From Heliopora coerulea (lineage: Eukaryota; Cnidaria; Anthozoa; Scleralcyonacea; Helioporidae), in the NCBI GenBank assembly GCA_030142905.1, contig JASJOG010000016.1:62001-126000 (forward strand): 64,000 nt of DNA. The letters are read 5' to 3'. The notes beneath the pieces were generated by a model. That model saw nothing but the letters and a program-made list of their open reading frames with translations. It made no database searches and was not told where the DNA came from. Below are positions 46,201 through 58,200 of this stretch, piece by piece (position 1 is the first letter of the stretch; every line of letters starts with the position of its first letter). The position numbers and the translations under genes were made by a program.

Positions 46201-49200
46201 TGAAGTGTTTTCTAAAAGTCGTGAGAAAAACGATAAAAATGAATTCTTTATCCCGCTATTCAGACTCTCGTAAATCGGGAGTCTACTTGTGGTGACTGGC
46301 GAAAGCTTACGATGGTCGGCTTTCGAAACAAAATATAAAAAATGAACCCGCAGATGTGAATTTGAACTATTTGCATGGAAATTCTTAAGAAAAACGAGAG
46401 ACAAGAATTAAGAACAAGCTAAGAATAGACAGAACAAAACAGAAACGAACTGAAAAAAGTGAAATCTTGAAATACCTAAGACATATAGGTTAAAAAAAAC
46501 AAAACAAAAAAAACAAGACGGACAGCAATAATATTGTAAGAAGAGCCAGGGCTTTGAACCTGGGGCGGTAGAATTCGCAAATAGTTATGACGGCGACATA
46601 GACCGCTCATTCACCCACAGCTTGCACACTGAGTCAGCCTAATTTTTTTTTTTTTTTTATTTTTATATATTTTAAATCATGTTCAGGGTTGCACGTCCTG
46701 TTGTGTGGAGGGTTAGCCCCCTTTCCCTCTGTCCCAGCCGTCTGTTATAAATATCACGTAATACATATATGATCATTTCCGTGTCCGAGAAAGAAAAATA
46801 GTTACACGCTCAGTCAATTTCTGATTGCGTTAAGTTGAGCCGCCTACTTTATTTAAGCAACCTTAAGGGCTGTTTCCATGGGCGATTTTGTCCGTTGCGA
46901 TTCACATCTTGGAGTATGGGTTTTGCTGATGACAGCGCCGAGGACAAACTGCAGCGAATTATGAGCGGATATCTTGCTGCATAGACTGTCATGAGTTTAT
47001 TACATACACCAGGATGACGATCGCAACATGCAAAATCGCACGTGTGAACGGTCCTTTAAAGGTACACCATACAGACTGAATTACTAACAAGCTATCTCGT
47101 TTCTTTTCCACATTGCATGGCCAGTAGAGTTTCAGATGTAACTACAAATAAGTGATCAGACAGTGAGAACGTTGAGGGAAATATGGAAAACGTTTATATT
47201 TGGAAGTTACTAAATTACAATTCCAACAGTTTTTAACTAATATGGAACTGATAGGTTAGTTGTAACCAATGCTCGTAATACGATATACAGTACCGTACAA
47301 AAGTTTTAGGTCGCCTTCTGAAATATAAACATATGCTACTTCAGTTGTTTTTGTACTCTTCTATCGGGTCCCAAAGCCTATCTTTCATCCTAGTAGGGTC
47401 TTTTTTTAATCTGGACAGCTAGGATTCATTCTACTTTTGACAGAGTAGCTGTTTTTTGAAACTTGTTCCAAAAGATGAGTGGTAGCTAGGGAGAAATGTA
47501 CAGTAATTTCATCCTCGTTGCCAGGTTTTTCTTGGTATGTGCAGTTGTTTTCATTAGAAATCACGCAAGCCCAGTGTTCTCCAAATAGATATTTCACACG
47601 TGTACCACACGTGAACTATTCATTTGTTAAAGTTAAAGTTGTTAAAGTTGAAGTTAAAGGAAGCCACAGGAATCCAGGCATGCTCCACTACAATTAGAAG
47701 ACGGCTACAAGAGTTTGGGTTGAAAGACTGTGTTGCAGTAAGGAAGCGTCTGTGCACACAGGCCCACTAACAGAAGAGGCTGGAGTGGTGTTGGGAGGGG
47801 AAGGATTGAACATCCGAACAGTGGGCGAAGATGTTTTCCGACGAGTCAATTTTGAGCTGATTCCAGGGAGGAGGACATTTGTTAGAAGAAGAGTAGGAGA
47901 GCGGTACCACCCAGACTGTAATGAACCCACAGCTAAGCAAGGAGGGAAAATCCAGGTATGGGGATGGATGGCGGGCAGTGGGTTTGGAAGCCACAAGGTA
48001 GTTAACGGTTGACTGGACGCAACAGCATACGTTAGGCTGATTTGTCGCATTCTTGAGAAAGACGGGGAAAGCTGTGAGGCAGAGACTTTATCTTCCAACA
48101 AAATGGGGCTCCATGTCACAGAGCAAATAGGACCAAGTCCTGGCTTGAGAGGAAAAGGATATCAGTTAGCCCATGGCCATCACAGAGCCCTGACTTAAAA
48201 CCCATTGAGTACCTATGGGAAGTAATAAAGAAGTTAGAGACCAAACCATGCAAGAACTTGGAGGAATTAAAGGTAGCTATCTTTGAGTCATGGGATACCA
48301 TCGACGCAAGTGTAACAGAGAACCTTGTTTCATCGATACCTCGGCGTTATGCAGTAGTAATTGCCGCTCGTGGCGGTAGTACCAAGTACTAGACTTTTTT
48401 CTCTTTGCCATTGCTACACTTGTGTAAAACAGTTTTCCAGTGTTGTGTAACATTCGTGTATTGTAATATACTGAGATATAACCAAAAAAGTTGCAAATTG
48501 AGGGGTGACCTAAAACTTCTGCACGGTACTGTATATTTGCCCCTTAACGGTTTGCAACAACCCGTTTTTGTAAACATTTTAGTTCTATCTTCTTTTCAAA
48601 TGTAAAAATACTGTGCAGCATTGTTAATCGTTAATATAGAATTTACAGTAATGTATAGTTGGCAACCTTATCAAAAAGAGTTCAGTAAAGTTGGTCCCCG
48701 AACGAAGCGCATCCTCCGAAATTTTGCTCCCCTGGTCACATCGCGTGTAAATGGACTCGAGATAGGTTCCTTCGCCCCATCCGGCCTTTGACCCTCACCT
48801 CTCGCTTCGCGCGGTGGGAGAAGAAAAAATATTCATCATAACTAATACTTAGCACTTGTTATTTGGGATGTAACTGCTGTATACTACACCTCCGTCCATG
48901 CAGCTTGTGCAAATCAGTGGAATATACTTTTTACAATATCTTTACATCGGCAAGTGAGGTTTTGTTGTTGTAGTCTCTTGTCTTTTGAATTGCATCTGAA
49001 GCAATTTTAACTGGCAATTCAGTGGAAGTAAATTTTTGGTTCTGAAACCAGAGTACCTGGGATTACTTTAAATCTATTTATTGTTCTGTTTTAGGTTTGA
49101 GGAGCTCGAGGTTTTTGATATAAAATTTCTGCATGGTTGTACTAATCCTACCATAGTGTTCGTTTACCAGGTTGGTTGTATTTTATTTATGCTAGACTCC

Positions 49201-52200
49201 AGCCAAAACACTGGTTGAGTTGTCTCTCAGACACATCAAGCATAATAAACCGTTCTAATTAGTAAAGGCAGCCAAAGTCAGAGTGTGCCGAACGCCCTTA
49301 TAAGCCACACTAATTCAGTCTAATTGACAAAGAAAGTTTGACGATAAATATTTTTTGAGCCTCAAAAGTGTGGCGAGAAATGTGGGCGTGATGTATATAT
49401 GATATGTAGACAGGACACGGTTAAAATTTCATTTCCCATGTATTTTAGAAATATCCACATACTGTAAATATACTTATTGACACTTGTATACATATAGTAT
49501 GAGGTTTGTACGCTACAGCGTTTGATTTTCTTCGAGCTTTCGTATAGTCAAAATGTTAAAATAAGTGATAAACTAAAACGGCTGGTGGTCAACTTAGGAT
49601 GTAAGCGAGGTGGGAAATCCGGTACTGGGACGGTTAGGTTAGGGTTAGGGTTTGGATTCGGTAACCTAGATAATCCGTCGTTGAATTTAAAGTCAAGGAA
49701 ACAAAACAGGTGAAAGATTTTGAGTCAGGGTGCGGAGGGTATACTTGGGGAACCTGAAAACATTGGGATGGCAAAGACCGTTGACGAAAGAGAAAATTGC
49801 GTCGATAACTCTTTCCCGGCGGGAGCGATCCCTTTCGGTATTTTCCGTTGTAGGTACAATACAGTACCTTAATACCAAGTGTAATGTTATTATGTTGCCT
49901 GTAGGATCCTCATGGTCGACACGTGAAAACTTACGAAATATCTTTGAAAGACAAAGAATTCTCTAACAGTCCTTGGAAGCAGGAAAATGTTGAAGTTGAG
50001 GCATTTATTGTCATATCAGGTAATATGTATTTATTTTTATTTTAATTTATTTTTTTAAACTTACAGTATTTTAACATGGTAACCTCGTCATCCAACACAG
50101 AAATATGAAATAGACACTGACGTAGAATTACAGGTTTATGGTAGAGTACTACCTTTAAACTTTTTCTACATCGTTTCAGAACGGCCTACGCAGCACTTCA
50201 TTTTTTATATATTTTTTATATTGCTGTTGAAATGTAAACTTATTTTTCACGAGACCGTGTCGCTTTCATTTGGTTGGGAAAAAGTCCTTGAAAAATCTTT
50301 AACTTCGAAAATCTTACGTAAAATCAGTATACACCAAAGTCACTAATATCCATAAATTACCGATATTGTTTTAGAAATGACGTGCAGAATTTTTTTACCC
50401 AACTGGCATACTGTACCTGCACATCTTATATATACTACTAATCACATCTTATATATACTACTAATCACATCTTATATATACTACTAATCACATCTTATAT
50501 ATACTACTAATCACATCTTATATATACTACTAATCACATCTTATATATACTACTAATCACATCTTATATATACTACTAATCACATCTTATATATACTACT
50601 AATCACATCTTATATATACTACTAATCACATCTTATATATACTACTAATCACATCTTATATATACTACTAATCACATCTTATATATACTACTAATCACAT
50701 CTTATATATACTACTAATCACATCTTATATATACTACTAATCACATCTTATATATACTACTAATCACATCTTATATATACTACTAATCACATCTTATATA
50801 TACTACTAATCACATCTTATATATACTACTAATCACATCTTATATATACTACTAATCACATCTTATATATACTACTAATCACATCTTATATATACTACTA
50901 ATCACATCTTATATATACTACTAATCACATCTTATATATACTACTAATCACATCTTATATATACTACTAATCACATCTTATATATACTACTAATCACATC
51001 TTATATATACTACTAATCACATCTTATATATACTACTAATCACATCTTATATATACTACTAATCACATCTTATATATACTACTAATCACATCTTATATAT
51101 ACTACTAATCACATCTTATATATACTACTAATCACATCTTATATATACTACTAATCACATCTTATATATACTACTAATCACATCTTATATATACTACTAA
51201 TCACATCTTATATATACTACTAATCACATCTTATATATACTACTAATCACATCTTATATATACTACTAATCACATCTTATATATACTACTAATCACATCT
51301 TATATATACTACTAATCACATCTTATATATACTACTATAATCCAAAAACTACACTTTTATATACACTAATTGATTATTTCAGATTTTGGCAGCGGAACTG
51401 AAGGCTATACTTATTGCATTTGTTTCGTACACAAGAATTAGAATATAAACCAAAATCCTACCTTGCTCAAATGATGTATACACACACGCTGCTGTAATTT
51501 TGACTGGATACCATTAAACCTGAGATCAATCTGATGTCCTGTTTATCACAGCTAGTTGAGTTCAACGCGTTTTATGTCTCAGGGCCTGTTTACCCGCTGC
51601 ACATTGTGATCAATCTTATCAATGACATAAGAATAGAATAGTGCGTAGACAATGATAAATAAGGTAAAAAGTTAAAAGGTTAACTGCCTTGACTGATCTC
51701 AAAGAATTCCATTTACCATTACTCATTGAGATCTATTCTACGTTAGTGAAGTCCTGTTCACCATTTCACATTCAGACCAGTCTTAGTTCAATCGAAGATT
51801 TTGTTCACCATTATACAATGAAATAAATTTTAGTTCAATCCAAAGTGTTAATCATGAAATGCATATGCATCTTGTGCGTTGAAGTATTCTTGCTAGAGAC
51901 AAACATGATCAAGAAAAAGGATAGTAGCAAAACAGTCGTCCGCATAACGACGGCGACCAACCGGCTTAGTGTACATAGAACAACGTGTTCATAGAAACTT
52001 GTTCGTAGAACTTGTCAAGTTCACAAAGACAACAATTAAAAAATGACAGTTCTTGAATCACAGATTCAAAAATTTTCGAAATTGGTTGACAGATAACCTT
52101 TATAAGGAACTGAATTACGGAAAAGGTTATAAATGATATGTCCATGGTCTCGTCTAATGGAACATTTGATCGTCAATCCAAAATTTTCTCTTTTTATCAC

Positions 52201-55200
52201 CTTTTTTACTTAGAAATATTAAAGCTTAAAAACATTTTTCTTAAAAACAGTTGCCACGACGTTTTTTTCGGTCGCTATGTTGGATTGTTTCTCGACAAAT
52301 TATTTTGCTGTCCACGTGAACAAGAATACCTCCCAAACAAAAATGTTATTTTCTTTCCCCTTCATAAGATCGCCAACCTCACCAGTCAGCAGAAAACTTT
52401 CAAAGTTATGCTCTTCCCTTTCGTTGTATTTCTCGTTTTCTACTATTTGAAAACCTTAAATCGAGTATCGTCTGCAGATGCGCGTGTTAGTGCTGTGTGG
52501 CATTGTATTTTGGCCAGACTCCTCGACACCTTCATACACGAGTCTCAGAACATACGGGAATTTGTTTTTTAGCTCGAAAAAAATTATTTGTTTCTCCCAG
52601 TATCCTCGTACTTTCACACGAGACTCTCTCCAACATCAGTCCTGATGATTTTCTGTTATTTAATCCTAAAAAAATGATTTTAATTTTGAACTCTTCTATT
52701 CGTGAAAATTTACTCTTCTCAAATTTGGCCTTCTCTCAACCTTTTCCTGTCCGAGACGGCTCTTCTTGACGTTCAGCCTCCAGGCAAACCGTCCAATTTT
52801 ACATTATTGGGGCTTTCCAATGTATCCCAGATTTCCCTAGCAAACTAAGTCTGTAAAGACATCCATCACTTACTCTAGTGCCCAGAAGGTTTCACCAGTG
52901 GATACATTTGTACTAGCACCTATTTTTTGTTTGTAGTACCGGAACCCCTAGGTGGAGCGTTGATCATTGGCCAGGAGTCCATCACTTACCACAGTGGTTC
53001 CTCTTACCACGCTATTGCTCCTCCTGCTCTTAAAGTATGTTCATTATCGTTTAGTAAACTTATGTTTCAGTGTTTGGGTTTCGTAGTCTTTCTGGGGTGA
53101 TTTATGGGAGTGCTGAAGGGGCCACTGGCCCCTCTTCTTTGGGAACTAATTTGTTAAACGTAAGCTCAACTCGACTCTTTACGACGAAAATGTTCTTTTT
53201 ATAATCGAAGATATCGTTATAGTTTAACTAGTGTGCGCTGGAAACTCACAATCTCTGCTGAGAAATTTGTCCTCGTGATGGAAGAGCAGTTAAATAATTT
53301 GCATGACCGTGCTTTAGGGTCTCAATCCCATAATTGTTTACGTGATGAATTTCAGTAGCGTTCACAGACCACCTCCGGATCAGCATCGAGTCGATTGATA
53401 TCGACCGCGATCGTGATCCCGATAATTTCACACCGTGTAAACGGGATGAGGCTCTGGTGGTAGATATCAATGTTTGCATTCGCACGCATCGTGCGTGATA
53501 TCACTGAGCACCTACATGCACAAGGTGTATGACATTTATTTGACTGGTCATCATTTGATTATGGCTTCGATTCAGGCAGCACGCTGCAGCATCTTCATGA
53601 AGGATGTTCTTTATTTTATTTTTTTTTCCGTTTGTCTTTTTTAGCAAAGTACTCCAACATGTTATGGTAAAATTGACCCAAATGGATCAAGATATCTGCT
53701 GGGAGACCTAGATGGGCGACTGTTTATGTTGCTACTAGAGCAAGAAACTGTCAATGGCAGTGTGGGGGTTAAATATTTAAAGTTAGAGACTTTAGGAGAG
53801 GTAAATAACGGAATCGCACAACTTCATTTGTCACGAACACAATGTTCATTATTTTGTTTCATTTTTAAGGCGTTCTTAGTCTCTTAATGAAAATTATTAC
53901 CCAGCAGATAATTTTTAAGACAAGCATAATGAGCACATTACGACGCGTGAGTTAAAGTGAGAATTCTTTTAATACAGCCAACGTTTGGTCACTTTACGCG
54001 TAACGTCATGAGAGTGACATGAAGGAATGGTCTGAAACGATTAGAAAAATACATGTTGATGTGATAGCACATAAGGAATTATCGAGGAGTGGAAAACTGT
54101 CGTCACTTTTATTTAAAGAACAACCAGAAATATAGTCGCGAGCGAGGATCCAGGCGGGAATCTCAATTTCAGAACAAATATTAATGCCCAGCAAAGTACA
54201 CGCAATAAAGCCATGATTTGTAAAAGAAATAAGTTTATTAACAGGACTAACGTTTCGTTGCGTCTCGCAACATCATCAGAGTATGAATAAATTAAACGGG
54301 TATAGTATTTACAAGGTTAGAGGTATAAAGTAGGTGTTATATTACAAGAGTATGGGAAACGGAAATGGATAGAGCTGTTAAAAGAGAGAGAGAGGAACAG
54401 AGCTAAGATTGGCATTCAAGGAAGGTTTAAGTTTAGAAATAATAAGACTTTCTCTTACCAAAAGTTCAGAGGCAGAAGAACAGGAGGATAGGATTTTGAA
54501 GTCGTTGAGTGATGCAGTGTGGCCAGTCTCAGTGAGATGAGTTAAAATGCTGGAAGGTGATGGGTTAAGAAGCTTTTTACCTATAAGGGCAGAGACTCCT
54601 AGATGATCAGAGGCTCGTGTATGTAAGTGGCGGGCCGTTTGGCCCGCCACTTACATACACGAGTTTATTAACATAAGTTAATAAACACATAAGTTTATTA
54701 ACAGGCCGTTAGTCCTGTTAATAAACTTATTTCTTTTACAAATCATGGCCTTATTGCGTGTACTTTGCTGGGCATTAATATTTGTTCTGAAACCAGAAAT
54801 ATAATAATGTATGTATGATAATACATGTAGTACATAGGCAGATGGCTGATTTTGAGACAAACAAGAGAAATATTTTAGTATAAGGACCAACCAAAAGCGG
54901 TAAAAAACCCCCTTATTATTCAACCTGTAAACCCACACTGCATCAAATGGAAAACTAGCAGTAAAAACTTTTAATTTAGCACAATAAACATAATTAAACC
55001 TAAAAAAAATATCAATAAAATGGATTATCCCTGTCTTTCAAATAAATTGAAGTAAAAGAATTGTGAAAACATATATTAGTATTTAGGATCCGTTACCGTC
55101 GTTAGAATATCTAAAAACACCTCCCGCTGCTGCAACCGTAACCACAGAAAGGAAATATCTCTCTTTCAGTAGTTCCTATGTTGCAGCCAATCAAATTGCA

Positions 55201-58200
55201 CGAGTGTCCCGGATTACGCCTGCTGACAATTTGTAGAGAAATAAAACAGAATAATGGATGTTTGAAACTGAAGTCCTCAAGTAAATGGTGTAGAATTTTA
55301 ACGAAATATAAGAAGGCCTATTATTGATTGTTGAAACTAATTACCTTAATTGATGTGAATAAGTAACGAACTGGCGTGATTATAGGCTGCCGAAATATAA
55401 AAGAAAATTACTAGGGTTTGAAACTGTTCTTCGCTTGCATTTAGAAATCTAAACTTAAGAATTTTTTTTTATATTAGCTTGATCGCCATCACTCTATTTT
55501 CGCTGTATTTCTCAAAGGTGCTAAATACCCATTGCTCAACGTGTATGCCTCTGCTCCAGATTCAGTTAATACAGAATCCTTAACATAGCCGGGAAAGGAC
55601 GTTCAGCTCGTTCGTTTGTCGCTGTTTCTGAAAGCAGCTCGCATCCGCCGGGGCTTAATCTTAGTCATTCTGTTGTACTTCAGAGCAAACTAAATAAACT
55701 AATAGACGTAAAGACGACTTCGATCTATAGGACCAATTTGAATAAGACGAATTAAATAATCTGGGATTTAAAGAAGTGGAATTTTGCCCCAATAAGAGTC
55801 AATCATCAAGTAGCTCTCTTAATTTGTTTTTAATTCAATGCATAGTTTCGGCGTCGTCTAAAACGAGAACACATTTCAAATTCGTATGGCTAAGGTGGAT
55901 AAAATGCCTTGAAAGAATTTAACACACCGGTCAAATTTACCGTCAGATGTCGCTATACCCTTGCAATTTTGATTGCTTCTTTTGGATTTGTGTTAAGTTG
56001 AAGTTGAGGATTGTGCGAAGTATAAAACACTACTCTTGCTCTCTAGACTGCTGTACCTCATTGCTTGGCTTACCTGGATAACGGAGTTGTGTTTGTTGGA
56101 TCAGCACTTGGAGATTCACAGCTGGTCAAGGTAAATAAAAGGATGGCTAGATGTTTGTTAAGGTAGTCGTTAACGTTTCTAATATTTCATTGGGTCATTA
56201 TGAGAGTCAGTTGAAATGCATCTGACAGGTTCGCTTAATTACATCTCAAACAAATGAGCTAAGGAGAACGGGTGTAGAAGTCACGTCGTAGTACAGCACT
56301 GGAGAGAAAAAAAGAAGGATCAGGACCGGGCTGAATGTATTACTTACATCACTGATTACAATTTATCGCTATTCACAGCAGTTACACATCAAAAGACTAA
56401 CTCTAAACGAAGCACTGACCAAGAGACCGCCTACCGACTGACTGACAAAATGAAGAAAAACAAACTTACTAAGACCGTGCGAACAACGTATCCACAAATG
56501 TTACCTTTTTCTTGAACAATCGCCCACACATGAAGTTACAAACCATAGAGACTTGACTGGGTTATGCGAAGTACTCTTTTGAATTGATTATTAGGTTGAC
56601 CACCGCCCTTCAAATGTCACTAATAACCAACAACAGTCTTTTTCAGGACTGTGCTAGTGCAGACAGTCAAGCTGAACAAAAAATTTAGCAATTTTATCAT
56701 GACATAAAAAGCCGAAAGGGTCAGGGAACTGCCGAAACTTACGAGAAGAAATCGTGACGTTTTGAGCTAATGTTCTTCGTCGGAGTGAAACATCAGTATC
56801 CCCTCTTGTAAGTTATCGGCAGTTTACTGACCTCTCTGGCTTTTGACAAACCGTTAGACAGTGCTGTCGAAGCATTCAATGTTGACTGTAATGCAGTTAA
56901 GTGGACCCGACAAACCGCTGACCTTTTCAGGTTCGGGTTAGGGTTAGGTTGATGTTAGGTTTGTTGAGCCTTTGATTGCCTAATTAATTGAAGGGTTCGC
57001 TAAAGTTTACTTGACCCTCAATTTTTATGTATTTATATCATGATATAGTATATAGGTTTTAGCACCTCTTTCATTCATGCATTTTTAACAATCTCTTATC
57101 ATTGGTTCTTCAACGTGGAGCGAAATATCGAATATTTTATAGCAGCCTAATTTCTCATACGCCGAGCACAACGAAACCAGTCCTTCCGTTGTTGTTTTCG
57201 ATGTGATGACAAGATAGGATTGTTTACTTGCAAGAGTTATTCCCCAAAACAAAAACAAAAGCAACTCTTTGTTTTGGAATACTCACGTATCATCGGATCA
57301 GATGGGATTTCGAAGTTGGAACCTGTGATTGGTGAAGGCCAATCCGATGGAGGCACATTGTATTTTTTTGGGGTTTTTTTTTGTGAGTTAGTTGCTGAAA
57401 AAGCCGATTAATGTTACCCTGACTTAATAAATTACCTACTAAAAAGAGACCCATTACTAATACTTTAACCTAGATTTTTTATATAAAATCTTAAAAAAAT
57501 ATGGGGAAACATGGCTGGCACTGTAGGCCTTTTTGGCAGTCAGTTTCAGACCCCATCTCGTGAGGTTCCTATCAGTTTCCAGTTTTTCATGATAACTAAT
57601 TGGCGCAGTGGCAGCCTAAAATTGGCAATCAAAAACCACTCTGTACAACAACATTGAATTCTCTACTGAGGATGGATCTGTCTTTTTTTCCAATGCAGCT
57701 AGTCCTCACTGACGTCATAAAAAATCGAATTATTCCGTGGCGATACTTAAGCCTAATATAAGAATTGCTAGTCTTATATATTATGTGTTATTTCTTGGCA
57801 ACACTTAAGCCTAATATAAGAATTGCTGGTCGTATATTATGTGTTATTTCTTGATGACACTTCAGTGTAATATAATGAAAATTGCTGGTCTTGACATATA
57901 TATCATGTATCGTGTTATTTTTTTCAGCTAAATACTGAGGCTGATGAACACGGAAGTTATGTTCAAATTATGGAATCGTTTACAAATCTTGGACCAATAG
58001 TGGACATGGTGGTTGTGGACTTAGAAAGACAAGGCCAGGGACAGGTATTGTAATTAGGACTGCTGCTGTTGCTTTGATTATTGTCGTTGGTGTTGCTATT
58101 TTTGCTGTTTTTGTTGTCATCGTTAGTAATGTTGTTATTTCTGTTTTTGTTGTTATTGTTATTGATGTTGTTGCTGTTATTGTTTCGTTTTTGTTGTTAA

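Larger units (their letters stand above)
45607..49094. other. DDB1 intron 3
   Basis: 3.5-kb intron with a dispersed repeat (45727-45826), poly-T at about 46642-46658, a B-box-like patch on the minus strand near 46548-46562, and a complete-ended Tc1 element (47288-48531). The patch CTCGCTTCGCGCGGTGGGAG at 48801-48820 resembles the Helitron 5' end but is too short to call. Confidence 0.85.
50020..52936. other. DDB1 intron 5
   Basis: 2.9-kb intron dominated by a 23-bp satellite and followed by a Penelope-like fragment. Rest is AT-rich. Confidence 0.9.
53801..56046. other. DDB1 intron 7
   Basis: 2.2-kb intron with a Penelope-like insertion at 54135-54790. A coding-like stretch near 55478-55582 ([20 protein letters not shown]) is open but unidentified and has no donor. 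Ends CTCTAG. Confidence 0.85.

Noticed and set aside
46548..46562. B-box-like GGTTCAAAGCC on the minus strand
   Set aside because: No A box at proper spacing and B box deviates from consensus.
48801..48820. CTCGCTTCGCGCGGTGGGAG as a third Helitron end
   Set aside because: Only about 20 bp resemble the Helitron 5' region and no CTAG partner was found.
50420..51338. CRISPR-like array
   Set aside because: Units are contiguous 23-mers without unique spacers, in a eukaryotic intron.
55478..55582. Coding-like stretch [20 protein letters not shown] in DDB1 intron 7
   Set aside because: No donor, not part of DDB1, family not recognised.
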